Assembly (NCBI RefSeq): GCF_003364315.1
Contig: NZ_NXLS01000002.1
Span: forward strand, 234,105-298,104
Length of the DNA stretch: 64,000 nt
Direction: 5' to 3'
Source: Helicobacter ganmani
GTDB taxonomy: Bacteria > Campylobacterota > Campylobacteria > Campylobacterales > Helicobacteraceae
Numbering within the stretch: position 1 is the first letter of the stretch; each line of letters opens with the position of its first letter. Positions 8,007 through 16,434 of this stretch are shown here, in pieces. The notes under the pieces were generated by a model. That model was given only the letters and a program-made list of their open reading frames with translations, did no database searches and had not been told where the DNA came from. The translations under genes and the position numbers were made by a program.

Positions 8007-9166
8007 TCTCTGCCCTTAATTTTATCTAGCCATTCCTTTAAAGTCTTTTCAAACCCCTTAGGTAACCACTTTACAAACTTCAAATCCTTATGAAGATATT
8101 TTTGTTCTACAAAACCACCAAAATCGTGAGGATAAAGATAGTTTTTGTTAAATTGCACAATATTTTGCGGAATCGGCTCGTTGGGATTCTGCTCTACATA
8201 TTGCAATGCCTTATCAATGGCACAATAGGCACTATTGGATTTGGGCGAACTGCTAAGATAAATCACACATTGTGCTAAAAGAATCCTTGCCTCTGGATAA
8301 CCAATCTTTGCAACACTTTGCAAGGTAGAATTGGCTAAATTTAACGCATTTGGATTCGCATTTCCGATGTCCTCACTCGCCAAAATCACAAGACGGCGCG
8401 CAATAAACTCCGGATTCTCACCCCCCGCAATCAAACGTGCAAGATAATAAATCGCCGCATTCTCATCACTTCCGCGAATGCTTTTAATCATCGCAGAAAT
8501 CAGATTATAATGCGTATCTAACTCACTCGTTCCACTTAAATTTGTTTTGCGGAAAGTTTCTAATAACTCCACATTTAAGGGCAAATCCGTGCTTAAAGCG
8601 CAATCCAACAGATTCAGCATTGCCCTTGCATCGCCACCACTTGTTTGAATTAAAAAATCTTGAATCTCTGTGCTTAATGCGTAAGGTTTTAAAATCTCCT
8701 CTAAATCCTTTTTCTCTAGGGGATAAAATTCAAAAACCATTGAACGTGAGCGAATCGCTTGAGTAAGTGCAAAATAGGGATTTTCTGTGGAAGCTCCCAA
8801 AATTAACGCTTGATAATTTTCCATAATGGGCAAAAGCATTTCTTGTTGGGTTTTGTTTAAACGATGCACTTCATCAATAAAAATCAATGGCTTTTGCAAG
8901 GCATTTTGATAATTTTTCAAAATTGCACGCAAATCCTCTGACTTGAAGTTTGTCGCATTTAGAGAATAAAAAGGAGAGTCTATTGCTCTAGCAATGAGAA
9001 TCGCAGCACTCGTTTTGCCACTTCCGGGAGGTCCAAAGAAAAAGCTGTGTGGAATCTTACCGCTCAAAATAAGGCGCATTAAAGGAGCATTTCCTCCAAA
9101 AAGATGCGATTGTCCTACGAAATCTTGGAAACTTTTAGGTCTTTTATTGTATGCTAAATTTTTCAT
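8003..9166 (-). CDS. rarA: Replication-associated recombination protein RarA/MgsA (AAA+ ATPase)
   Basis: A 387-residue AAA+ ATPase of the RarA/WRNIP1 family, acting at stalled replication forks. It has Walker A GPPGSGKTS (about 45-53), Walker B IFIDEVHRLNK (about 93-103), sensor 1 GASTENP (about 126-132), the SRSMVFEFYPL element, and the C-terminal tetramerisation domain with RLVILASEDIGNANP. The ATG at 9166 has AAGAG at good spacing; a GTG two codons upstream is less likely. It overlaps magIII by four bases, giving a DNA-repair pair. Confidence 0.94.
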   Translation of the reverse strand: MKNLAYNKRPKSFQDFVGQSHLFGGNAPLMRLILSGKIPHSFFFGPPGSGKTSAAILIARAIDSPFYSLNATNFKSEDLRAILKNYQNALQKPLIFIDEVHRLNKTQQEMLLPIMENYQALILGASTENPYFALTQAIRSRSMVFEFYPLEKKDLEEILKPYALSTEIQDFLIQTSGGDARAMLNLLDCALSTDLPLNVELLETFRKTNLSGTSELDTHYNLISAMIKSIRGSDENAAIYYLARLIAGGENPEFIARRLVILASEDIGNANPNALNLANSTLQSVAKIGYPEARILLAQCVIYLSSSPKSNSAYCAIDKALQYVEQNPNEPIPQNIVQFNKNYLYPHDFGGFVEQKYLHKDLKFVKWLPKGFEKTLKEWLDKIKGRE

Positions 9167-9187
9167 TTTCACTCTTTAAGGAAAAAT

Positions 9188-9277
9188 ATGTCAAAGTTTG
9201 TTCCTTTGCTACTTGGGATTTTCGCCGCTTTTATGGTGCTTTTTATGATGTATGGTATAGGCAATCCTGTGTTTTAG
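9188..9277 (+). CDS. 29-residue putative membrane peptide
   Basis: A short ORF with an AAGGA ribosome site six bases before its ATG. The product starts MSKFVPLLLGIFAAFMVLFM and ends YGIGNPVF. It is a single hydrophobic helix with a Lys at the N-terminus and a GIGNP turn, the build of a small single-pass membrane protein such as respiratory or transporter accessory peptides. It is divergent from rarA (22 bases between starts) and convergent with the LOG gene. I cannot assign a family. Confidence 0.55.
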   Translation: MSKFVPLLLGIFAAFMVLFMMYGIGNPVF

Positions 9278-9289
9278 CAGGATTCATCA

Positions 9290-9940
9290 TCAATTTTGAT
9301 ATTTTTTTAAAATCTTTAAAACCTTTTTGGGTTTGTTTGCAATTTGGATTAGTTCTAATTCCTTTTTTGAAATAACGCCCTCCTTTAACATTGTGCATTT
9401 AAGCCATTGCATAAATCCCCTCCAATAATCTTTGCCATACAAAATAATCGGGATTCTCTTGTGCTTACCTGTCGCAATTAGCACCAAAACTTCGCTTAAT
9501 TCATCTAAAGTGCCAAACCCTCCGACTGCCACAATGAATGCAGTAGAATTATAATTAAAAACGATCTTTCGGCTGAAAAAATTTTGAAATTTCAGCGGCA
9601 CTTCCACATAAGGATTCATTTGCTGTTCGTGAGGAAGTTGGATATTCAAACCAATAGACACAACCGAATGATTTTTCAAGCTTGCGCTAGGGGACATCAA
9701 ACTTTGAGTTTTTTTGTATTGTATCAGCCCGCGATTCGCCGCTTCCATAATCCCAGGACCGCCCCCTGTCATAATAGAATAACCCTTTGCGCCAAGTTTC
9801 TGCGCTAACTTCATAATGGATTGATAAGCTTTACTCTCGCAACTCACACGCGCTCCTCCAAAAATCGTAACAATATTATCTAAATTTTCTAAAGTCTTTA
9901 ATCCCTCTTTAATCTCTGCTTTTAATGCACTTAAATCCAT
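9290..9940 (-). CDS. LOG family protein (TIGR00730)
   Basis: A 216-residue Rossmann-fold protein of the 'lysine decarboxylase-like'/LOG family. IMTGGGPGIMEAANRGL (about 56-72) and VGGFGTLDELSEVL (about 139-152; the family's PGGxGTxxE with V for P) are clear. Characterised members are nucleotide 5'-monophosphate phosphoribohydrolases. Neighbours give no further hint. A tRNA-Arg gene lies just upstream in the same orientation. Confidence 0.88.
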   Translation of the reverse strand: MDLSALKAEIKEGLKTLENLDNIVTIFGGARVSCESKAYQSIMKLAQKLGAKGYSIMTGGGPGIMEAANRGLIQYKKTQSLMSPSASLKNHSVVSIGLNIQLPHEQQMNPYVEVPLKFQNFFSRKIVFNYNSTAFIVAVGGFGTLDELSEVLVLIATGKHKRIPIILYGKDYWRGFMQWLKCTMLKEGVISKKELELIQIANKPKKVLKILKKYQN

Positions 9941-9990
9941 TTTTAGCCTTTTAAATTTGTTTGATTGATAAATGTTAAGAAAGTTCTATG

Positions 9991-10067
9991 TGGTACGCTC
10001 AGAGGGAGTCGAACCCCCAACCCTCAGATCCGAAGTCTGATGCTCTATCCAATTGAGCTATGAACGC
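9991..10067 (-). tRNA. tRNA-Arg (anticodon TCG)
   Basis: A 77-base cloverleaf on the minus strand starting GCGTTCA and ending TGAGCGT-A-CCA. The D-arm is GCTC/GAGC, the anticodon stem TCAGA/TCTGA and the loop CTTCGGA, giving anticodon TCG (codon CGA). The T-arm contains GGTTCGACTCC. CCA is encoded. Confidence 0.95.
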
Positions 10068-10088
10068 ATTTTAAAATTTAAAATAAGG

Positions 10089-10094
10089 TATAAT
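10089..10094 (+). promoter_or_regulatory. -10 element for znuA
   Basis: A perfect TATAAT lies 42 bases upstream of the znuA start, in very AT-rich DNA without an obvious -35, as is usual for Helicobacter sigma-70 promoters. Confidence 0.55.
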
Positions 10095-10135
10095 AATATC
10101 TCAAAAAAATTTAATAATTACTAAAAGGAAAGACA

Positions 10136-10993
10136 ATGAAAAAGTTATTCTTGGCTTTGTTATGGATAAGTCAAATCATTTTTGCGCAAGAAGCACGACA
10201 AATCATTGCAGTAAGCATTCCTATGCAACAAGAATTTGTGCAGAAAATGGCAGGGGAACAATACGAAGTATTTGCCTTAATAGAATCTGGAATCAATCCC
10301 CACGACTTTGAGCCGAAGTTTTCAGATGTCAAAAAAGTAAATTCTGCTTTAGCTTATTTTGGTCTTGGAATGGAGTTTGAAGCTATTTGGCTAAAGCGAT
10401 TCAAAGCACAAAACAAGGCGATGAAAATCTATGATAATAGTTCAGGAATCACAAAAATTAACTTTGCACATTCACACGAAAAACACAAGGGACATTCTCA
10501 CAATGAGGGGGACACACACATTTGGCTCTCTACGCAAAACGCTAAACAAATTGCACAGAATATTTACGAGGCTTTAAAAGAATTAGACCCAAAGACAGAT
10601 TATTCAAAGGCTTATCAAGCCCTCCTTGCTGAAATCAATCAAACCGATATGCAATTAAGGCAAATCTTAAACACCTTAAAAGAACATCAGAAATTTGTTG
10701 TTTTTCACCCTATGCTTGGGTATTTTGCTAGAGATTATCACTTAGAGGAAATTGCGATTGAGATTGAGGGAAAAAGTCCAAAAATGCAAGAAATGATAAG
10801 CGTCATAGAAACGATTAAAAACAATAATCTTAAAATCATTTTTGCCCAACCGGAATTTTCCACCAAAGCCGCAGAATTTATTGCCAAAGAAAGCGGTGCG
10901 CAACTTGGATTCTTTTCCCCTTTGCAAATCCCTTGGAGCAAGAATCTCTTAGACTTTGCTACTACATTAAAAGAAAATGCGCAAAAAGAATAG
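10136..10993 (+). CDS. znuA: Zinc ABC transporter substrate-binding protein (ZnuA-like)
   Basis: A 285-residue periplasmic metal-binding protein (SBP_bac_9 family). It has a signal peptide of about 17 residues (ending IIFAQ), ESGINPHDFEPK (about 51-62; metal His), the His-rich loop HSHEKHKGHSHNEGDTH (about 116-132) typical of zinc rather than manganese binders, FHPMLGYFARDY (about 184-195) and the closing Glu/Asp region FAQPEFSTK. No ATPase or permease gene is adjacent, so it must use a transporter encoded elsewhere. AAAGGA precedes the ATG. Confidence 0.9.
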   Translation: MKKLFLALLWISQIIFAQEARQIIAVSIPMQQEFVQKMAGEQYEVFALIESGINPHDFEPKFSDVKKVNSALAYFGLGMEFEAIWLKRFKAQNKAMKIYDNSSGITKINFAHSHEKHKGHSHNEGDTHIWLSTQNAKQIAQNIYEALKELDPKTDYSKAYQALLAEINQTDMQLRQILNTLKEHQKFVVFHPMLGYFARDYHLEEIAIEIEGKSPKMQEMISVIETIKNNNLKIIFAQPEFSTKAAEFIAKESGAQLGFFSPLQIPWSKNLLDFATTLKENAQKE

Positions 10994-11066
10994 AATCTCT
11001 TAGATTCTTATGTGTGCGCTTTTTAAAGATTCCACTTGCGCCCTTGTAAGAGATTCACTAAGTTTT

Positions 11067-11107
11067 CGTTATTGCGAGATTCCACAAGGAATCGCGGCAA
11101 TCTACAA
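11067..11107 (+). repeat. Dispersed intergenic palindromic repeat, copy B
   Basis: CGTTATTGCGAGATTCC, a short loop, then GGAATCGCGGCAATCT. It matches the minus strand of copy A (1642-1686) at the first 16 bases and nearly throughout its right arm, and it forms a hairpin (GAGATTCC/GGAATC). It lies between znuA and the XRE regulator gene. Confidence 0.55.
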
Positions 11108-11168
11108 TTCTAACATATTTATGATTCTATAATCTTATTCCTTGCAAGATTTTTGCTTAATTAAATAT

Positions 11169-11441
11169 TTATTTATTTTCGCTCTTTGATTCATGAAACG
11201 AAATTCCATCAAAAAACTCACAAATATCCACTTCTAAAACTTTAGCAATTTGCAAAAGATGTTCAATATTAAAATGCGCTCCTTTTAACCCAATTTCAGC
11301 AAAAGAAACAAGACTTACGGAATTGTGTCCTATGGCTAAAGAAAGTTTGAGCTGGGAATAATGATTTTTCTTCCTTATTTTTGCAACATTTGCGCCGATT
11401 TGTTTATAAATTTCTTTAATCTCTTCAGGCTCTAGTGGCAA
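11169..11441 (-). CDS. XRE-family transcriptional regulator
   Basis: A 90-residue helix-turn-helix protein. Residues about 14-75 form a single HTH_3/XRE domain (IGANVAKIRKKNHYSQLKLS, then FAEIGLKGAHFNIEHLLQIA and KVLEVDICEFFDG). The start is TTG at 11441, immediately after an in-frame stop, with AAGG upstream. It is divergent from the lipoprotein gene at 11481 with 39 bases between, and a 5-base palindrome sits in that gap. It probably represses itself and/or the lipoprotein gene. Confidence 0.85.
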   Translation of the reverse strand: MPLEPEEIKEIYKQIGANVAKIRKKNHYSQLKLSLAIGHNSVSLVSFAEIGLKGAHFNIEHLLQIAKVLEVDICEFFDGISFHESKSENK

Positions 11442-11450
11442 CTAAATCAC

Positions 11451-11464
11451 CTTATCATAATAAG
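11451..11464. promoter_or_regulatory. Candidate operator between divergent regulator and lipoprotein genes
   Basis: CTTAT (11451-11455) and ATAAG (11460-11464) form a perfect inverted repeat around CATA. It occupies the short gap between the XRE gene and the divergent lipoprotein gene, where an autoregulatory site would be expected. The repeat is short, so chance is possible. Confidence 0.3.
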
Positions 11465-11480
11465 TCAAAAAGGAGGAAAG

Positions 11481-12041
11481 ATGAAAGTTTCATTTAGTTT
11501 TTGTTTGGTCAATTTACTTATATTCTTTTTTACAGGCTGTGGAATCAAAACACAAGAATATCATTCATCGGCAGACAATGTGATAGAATTAAAAAAATAT
11601 AGCACCAAGGTTGCAGTGGGAAATTTTAGTGCAAACAACGCAGGAGAAAGTCATATTTTATGCAGGTTAGCTGAAACGATTTCTACACCAAGCGGAGAGC
11701 CATTTTCAGAGTACATCAGAAAAGCTCTTATAGAAGAACTTAAAATAGCTGGGCTATATGATAAAAATTCTAATATTGTTATTATTGGCAACCTTAATAA
11801 TATCTATGGTAGCAGTGCATTGGCAAACGCTTATTGGGAATTTGATGTAACAATTTCGCAAGAAAATACTTCAAAAACTTTCAATATCCAATCCAAAACG
11901 AATTATCCATCTGCTTTTTTAGCTTTCACAGCTTGCACCAATATGGCTGCAACTTTGAATAAAGGCGTCAAAGAGTTGGTTAATAAAATCATTATACATA
12001 AAGAATTTGCAGACATTATGCAAGATTATAAAAAACAATAA
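11481..12041 (+). CDS. Putative lipoprotein of unknown function
   Basis: A 186-residue exported protein with a hydrophobic signal and a lipobox FTGC at about residue 20. The mature part starts with a polar linker; KVAVGNFSA and NIVIIGNLNNIYG look like the beta strands of small YajG-type lipoproteins, but I cannot confirm the family. Internal Cys residues (about 61 and 151) may pair. AAAGGAGG is a strong ribosome site. It is divergent from an XRE regulator and lies in a small accessory patch. Confidence 0.7.
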   Translation: MKVSFSFCLVNLLIFFFTGCGIKTQEYHSSADNVIELKKYSTKVAVGNFSANNAGESHILCRLAETISTPSGEPFSEYIRKALIEELKIAGLYDKNSNIVIIGNLNNIYGSSALANAYWEFDVTISQENTSKTFNIQSKTNYPSAFLAFTACTNMAATLNKGVKELVNKIIIHKEFADIMQDYKKQ

Positions 12042-12108
12042 CAACTAGGGAATAACTCTAAACTAACATAAAAGATAGATAAAAAAGGTTTGTAGTACAA
12101 AAAATAGG

Positions 12109-12114
12109 TATAAT
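12109..12114 (+). promoter_or_regulatory. -10 element upstream of a structured leader
   Basis: A perfect TATAAT preceded by AATAGG. A transcript would start near 12120, about 180 bases before the Mrr-like gene, and would include the foldable stretch 12120-12262. Confidence 0.5.
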
Positions 12115-12119
12115 GATTT

Positions 12120-12262
12120 TGTGTCGCCATTCGTCGTACTTCTAAATACGAGCCAAGAAGATTTTGAAGCCACAAGATTGCATATTACACTAGAAACTTA
12201 CAGTAGCACGAATGTGTTAGATAAGAATGTCAAAGCAAAATGAGCCTTAAATATGGCTCAAG
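12120..12262 (+). ncRNA. Possible structured RNA or long leader
   Basis: The stretch downstream of the TATAAT has no convincing reading frame (a 40-codon GTG frame lacks a ribosome site). It contains complementary segments: CATTCGT near its start against ACGAATG about 90 bases later, TCGTA/TACGA inside, and a closing TGAGCC-loop-GGCTCA hairpin near 12241-12260. This fits a small RNA ending in a hairpin, or a structured leader of the nuclease gene. No known RNA family is recognised. Confidence 0.25.
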
Positions 12263-12338
12263 TAATTTAATTGAGTAAAATCAACCATAGGGCTTTTTAT
12301 GTTGGGATACATTTTTATTTATTGTATTTTGTGTATTT

Positions 12339-13043
12339 TTGATTCGGTTTTTAAATGATATTGATAGCGAACGTAAGGAAAATGCTGACAATCCAACCAA
12401 AGAACATAAAAGTCTTTTTCAAATTGCATTTAAAAGCACGTCTAATATCTTTAAAGATATTAATCAAGCTTGGGAAAATACCAATGATGCATTAGAAGCT
12501 GGTTTGAACGAAATTGAAGCCAGTTTAAATAATGCTAAAAATATTCAAGATAGTGGCAAAAATGAAAACAAACATACAAATCTTAACCAATATCAAGATT
12601 ATATTGTTAAGGATTCCGAATATTCTAGCGACACTCAAGTAAAATACAAAACTCACAAAATTTCTAGCAAATCACGAAATAAACAAAAAGGGGATAAATA
12701 CGAATTGCAGATCGGCAAATATTATCAAAAGAAGGGCTATAAGGTATATTTTAAAGGTATTAATGAGGGATTGTACGATGAAGGCATTGATTTAATTGCT
12801 TACAGAGGTAAAGAGGCACTTTTAATTCAATGCAAAAATTGGGAGCATTCGCAAGTAAAACAAGGACATTTAAGGAAATTTTTAGGCGATTGCACTGCAT
12901 ATTTAAAGCAAAATCAAAAGATTTTTGCTAAAAAGAATATGCGCCGAGTGTTTGTAACGAGTTGTAAAAATATGAATTATGGAGTAAAGAAATTTATTGT
13001 GGAAAATAATATAGAATATAAAGTTATCCCATATTTAGGCTAA
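12339..13043 (+). CDS. Mrr-like restriction endonuclease-domain protein, N-terminus frameshifted
   Basis: The 234 codons from TTG 12339 contain a C-terminal PD-(D/E)xK nuclease domain of the Mrr_cat type: KGDKYELQIGKYYQKKGYKV, then GIDLIAYRGKEALLIQCKNW with D-x(n)-QxK catalytic residues at about 149-164. Upstream, an ATG at 12299 with AGGG in front encodes a membrane helix (MLGYIFIYCILCIF) but is one base out of frame. Removing one T of the T5 run at 12336-12340 would join the two. The protein was therefore probably membrane-anchored. Such nucleases cut foreign or modified DNA in known members; the substrate here is unknown. Confidence 0.75.
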   Translation: MIRFLNDIDSERKENADNPTKEHKSLFQIAFKSTSNIFKDINQAWENTNDALEAGLNEIEASLNNAKNIQDSGKNENKHTNLNQYQDYIVKDSEYSSDTQVKYKTHKISSKSRNKQKGDKYELQIGKYYQKKGYKVYFKGINEGLYDEGIDLIAYRGKEALLIQCKNWEHSQVKQGHLRKFLGDCTAYLKQNQKIFAKKNMRRVFVTSCKNMNYGVKKFIVENNIEYKVIPYLG

Positions 13044-13112
13044 GGAATAACTATAAATCTACAATGCATTTGTAGCTCACTAAGCACTCTCCCACAAAGC
13101 GTAAATCTGTAA

Positions 13113-13135
13113 TGGAATCGCAAAAAGCGATTCCA
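13113..13135. terminator. Hairpin between convergent genes
   Basis: TGGAATCGC and GCGATTCCA form a perfect 9-base stem with an AAAAA loop between the convergent nuclease gene and trpB. No long T-run follows, so it is a possible bidirectional terminator or another intergenic repeat. Confidence 0.45.
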
Positions 13136-13137
13136 CC

Positions 13138-14340
13138 TCACTCCCCATAGCCGAAATTTTCTACAACGAAATCTATGTCTTTATCTCCACGACCGCTTAG
13201 ATTGACGAGTATTTTTTGTCCCTTTAAATTCGGAGCAACTTTGAGAGCATAAGCCAATGCGTGGCTAGATTCAATTGCGGGAATAATTCCCTCATTTTTA
13301 CTCAATACAAAAAACGCTTCGATTGCCTCTTTGTCGCTAATCGTTGCGACTTTTGTGCGCCCAATGCTATGCAAATAGGCGTGTTCTGGTCCCACGCTTG
13401 GATAATCCAATCCGCTTGCCACACTATACACAGGCGCAGCCTCACCCTTAGAATCCTTTAGCATTATGGAATTAAACCCGTGCATCACTCCCTCACTCCC
13501 ATAGCTCAAAGACGCAGCGTGCTGCCCTAACGCATTTCCCTTGCCCAAAGGCTCAACCCCTACAAGCTCTACGGCATCTTCAATAAATCCGCTAAAAATT
13601 CCCATAGCATTGCTCCCACCTCCTACACAGGCGCACACAATATCAGGCAATTCTCCTGTCATTTCTAAAAACTGCTCCCGCGATTCCACGCCCACAATGG
13701 CTTGAAAATCTCGCACCATTTTTGGAAAGGGGTGCGGACCTACGACAGAGCCGATTGCATACATTGTATTTTTGGGGTCTTTCAAATAGGATTCAAAGGC
13801 GGAATCCACAGCTTCCTTAAGCGTCTTAGCTCCAAAAGTAACAGGAATCACTTTCGCGCCTAAGACTTTCATGCGCACGACATTAGGGTGTTCTTTAGCA
13901 ATATCCACCTCTCCCATATGGATTTCACATTCCAATCCAAAATAAGCGGCTGCAGTTGCGATTGCAACACCATGCTGCCCTGCTCCTGTCTCGGCAATTA
14001 GCTTCTTTTTACCCATAAATTTTGCCAAAAGTGCCTCACCCATACAATGATTGAGCTTGTGCGCTCCTGTGTGATTTAAATCCTCACGCTTTAGATAAAT
14101 CCCAGCTCCGCCATATTTCTTAGTTAAATTATGCGCGAAATAAATCGGCGTTGGACGCCCTTGAAAAGTCTCCCGAATCTTTCTTAATTCCGCAATAAAA
14201 TCACTATTTTGCGCAATGAGATTATAAGCTGTATTGATTTCTTCCATTGCGCTTTTAATAGAATCTGGCACAAAACTGCCACCAAACTTTCCAAAGAACC
14301 CAAACTCATCTGGAAACTGCTTCAAATAAGGTTTGTTCAT
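13138..14340 (-). CDS. trpB: Tryptophan synthase beta chain
   Basis: A 400-residue PLP enzyme joining indole and serine. Motifs visible are GRPTPIYFA (about 60), the PLP-lysine segment [18 protein letters not shown] (about 85-102), [11 protein letters not shown] (about 114-124), the phosphate-binding GGGSNAMG (about 236-243) and HSIGRTKVA. The usual Asn/Gln after KxN is His here. trpA is not adjacent on either side, and no other trp genes are in the window. The ATG at 14340 is preferred over the TTG before it. Confidence 0.93.
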   Translation of the reverse strand: MNKPYLKQFPDEFGFFGKFGGSFVPDSIKSAMEEINTAYNLIAQNSDFIAELRKIRETFQGRPTPIYFAHNLTKKYGGAGIYLKREDLNHTGAHKLNHCMGEALLAKFMGKKKLIAETGAGQHGVAIATAAAYFGLECEIHMGEVDIAKEHPNVVRMKVLGAKVIPVTFGAKTLKEAVDSAFESYLKDPKNTMYAIGSVVGPHPFPKMVRDFQAIVGVESREQFLEMTGELPDIVCACVGGGSNAMGIFSGFIEDAVELVGVEPLGKGNALGQHAASLSYGSEGVMHGFNSIMLKDSKGEAAPVYSVASGLDYPSVGPEHAYLHSIGRTKVATISDKEAIEAFFVLSKNEGIIPAIESSHALAYALKVAPNLKGQKILVNLSGRGDKDIDFVVENFGYGE

Positions 14341-14379
14341 CAAATATCCTTTATCAAAAAATTACATAAAAACTTTCAA

Positions 14380-15213
14380 TCAAACTGAACGCCGAATCGT
14401 GAGCTTCATCATCCACGCACTACACCAACCAAACAATACTAAGGCATAAAACGCTTTACGCACTTCAAAATAAGATTCGCTATCTACAAAACTATAAGAA
14501 GAAATCATAATCACTATACATATAATAAGGAGCAAAAATAAATTAAATATTTCATAAGAATCAATATTTCTTTTAATGCACAAATATAACACCAATCCAA
14601 TTCCCACACATAATAACATTAAATCAAAATAACCCAAGATTCCACTTTTAAAAAAAGGTGAAATAGAGAATCCAAACAAAACGCCTAGCATTACATTAAA
14701 ACTTGGTTGTATGAGCTGCAAGAGTTTGCCAAAATTTGTGCTTTTATTAAAAGAAAAATTAAAAATATAAAAAATTGCTGGAAAAATCACAAAAAATATA
14801 TAACAGATATAATCTACAAACATTTGATAAATCGTTTTAGAAAAAACATTTTCTTGAGTTAATCTTAAAGAATCTTCAAAAGAAAAAGGCTCAAAATATG
14901 TTCTACGCATTACAAAAAGTTCATAATAAAGCAAAAATGCAAACACACACAATGCACAACCAATCATCAAACTATATAACTTCGGTAAATGACTAGAATA
15001 AATACGCACAATATTAAAAAGGCTCACTATTACACCACAAGCAAGCAGAATCGCACTAATGCTAAAATATACGCCAAAAGGTTGTGTTGTAAGCCGAAAC
15101 ATATGTTTAAAATCTGGAGTAAAACTTGTTAAAACTAACATCAAAATCGTAAAAAGCGCTAGAACAAAATATAAAGAAGAAAATACTAAATGAGGAATCG
15201 TAATTTTTGCCAT
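14380..15213 (-). CDS. Multi-pass membrane protein of unknown function
   Basis: A 277-residue integral membrane protein with seven or eight hydrophobic segments (about 10-30, 46-68, 80-98, 133-155, 172-190, 195-213, 222-242 and 256-272). I recognise no family. It lies between amiA, ten bases upstream, and trpB, in the same orientation. Confidence 0.7.
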   Translation of the reverse strand: MAKITIPHLVFSSLYFVLALFTILMLVLTSFTPDFKHMFRLTTQPFGVYFSISAILLACGVIVSLFNIVRIYSSHLPKLYSLMIGCALCVFAFLLYYELFVMRRTYFEPFSFEDSLRLTQENVFSKTIYQMFVDYICYIFFVIFPAIFYIFNFSFNKSTNFGKLLQLIQPSFNVMLGVLFGFSISPFFKSGILGYFDLMLLCVGIGLVLYLCIKRNIDSYEIFNLFLLLIICIVIMISSYSFVDSESYFEVRKAFYALVLFGWCSAWMMKLTIRRSV

Positions 15214-15222
15214 TATTAACCT

Positions 15223-16434
15223 TTAGGGATTTTTTTGAAAATAGCCATCTACGCCATCAGCAATGCCTTTGGCAATCGTTTTTTGAAAAGCGGTTTGATT
15301 CAGTCTTTTACCTTCTTTGGGGTGTGTAATATAGCCTACTTCAAGCAAAACAGAAGGCATAATCGCCCCCACAAGCACCCAAAAGGGTCCCTCACGCACA
15401 CCACCATCTAGGGTTGCGTACTTAGGGCGCAAAGACTGCAACATACCATACTGAATATCAATAGCTAGACGATTAGAAGCCACAATGCGTTGCGTATTTA
15501 AGGTATTTAAAAAAGACTGCTTAGAAAAATAATTCATTCCCTCTGTATCGTCTTTATTTTCTAATGCAGCAACTTTTTTAGCACGCTCACTCCTAGCAGT
15601 GGATAAAAAATAACTTTCAACTCCCTCAAATTTTGCCTTATTCTCCGAAATTGCATTAGCGTGGATTGAAATAAACAAATCGGCATTTTTATTGTTGGCA
15701 AAATTTGTGCGCTGCCGCAACCCAATAAATACATCTTTATCGCGCGTCATATAAGTTTTATAACCGCGTTTTTTCAACTCATCACGCAAATATTTACCGA
15801 TATTCAACACAATTTTTTTCTCACACACTCTATCTACGCCCATTGCTCCACAATCTTTACCTCCGTGTCCTGGGTCAATCACAATGGTTTTGTTTATTTT
15901 ATTGGAATAACTTTTTGTTGTATGGGCTGTCTTAGGGGTTGTTTTTTCCTGTTTTTTGGGGCTTGACTTTGACGATTCTGTCTTTACAGGAGTTTGTTTT
16001 TTTTGTATTTCTTTGGATTGATTGGCAGGGATTTGAGGCTCAAAAAGTGAGGCAATGGAAAAATTGCTTTGCGCCAATTTAGCATTAGGAATCGTAAAGG
16101 TTGCTTGTTTTTTATTAATTTTCAATTCAATCTTTAATTGTTCCGAACTTGTAATAACTAAACGCACTTTTTCTTGAGAGTTTTGAGCCACTTTCACTCG
16201 CACATCGCCTTGAAACTCAAAAACTCTTGCACTCCCTTGTAATTGGGATTCTATATCATAAACATAACGTAATTTTTCTTGACTTTGCAAAAGAAAATTT
16301 TTAAAATCTGTTGGTTTAATTATTTGATTAAAATTTAAAACAATGCCATTTTGCAGTTGTTGCACCGAAAGAATTTTAACTTCTGCTAATAATCCACTAC
16401 AAAATAAACAAAATAGGAGAAAAAATCTAATCAT
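15223..16434 (-). CDS. amiA: N-acetylmuramoyl-L-alanine amidase (AmiA/AmiC type)
   Basis: A 403-residue exported cell-wall amidase. The signal peptide ends near residue 17 (LLAEV). An AMIN-like domain occupies about 20-130, and a Lys/Thr/Pro-rich linker (about 140-180) follows. The Amidase_3 domain shows IVIDPGHGGKDCGAMG (zinc His), ISIHANA (zinc His) and VLLEVGYITHP (catalytic Glu). It cleaves septal peptidoglycan for daughter-cell separation. It overlaps the nitronate monooxygenase gene by four bases. Confidence 0.93.
   Translation of the reverse strand: MIRFFLLFCLFCSGLLAEVKILSVQQLQNGIVLNFNQIIKPTDFKNFLLQSQEKLRYVYDIESQLQGSARVFEFQGDVRVKVAQNSQEKVRLVITSSEQLKIELKINKKQATFTIPNAKLAQSNFSIASLFEPQIPANQSKEIQKKQTPVKTESSKSSPKKQEKTTPKTAHTTKSYSNKINKTIVIDPGHGGKDCGAMGVDRVCEKKIVLNIGKYLRDELKKRGYKTYMTRDKDVFIGLRQRTNFANNKNADLFISIHANAISENKAKFEGVESYFLSTARSERAKKVAALENKDDTEGMNYFSKQSFLNTLNTQRIVASNRLAIDIQYGMLQSLRPKYATLDGGVREGPFWVLVGAIMPSVLLEVGYITHPKEGKRLNQTAFQKTIAKGIADGVDGYFQKNP

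Noticed and set aside
12121..12243. 40-codon GTG frame before the nuclease gene
   Set aside because: No ribosome site and no family resemblance; the base pairing of the same stretch explains it at least as well.
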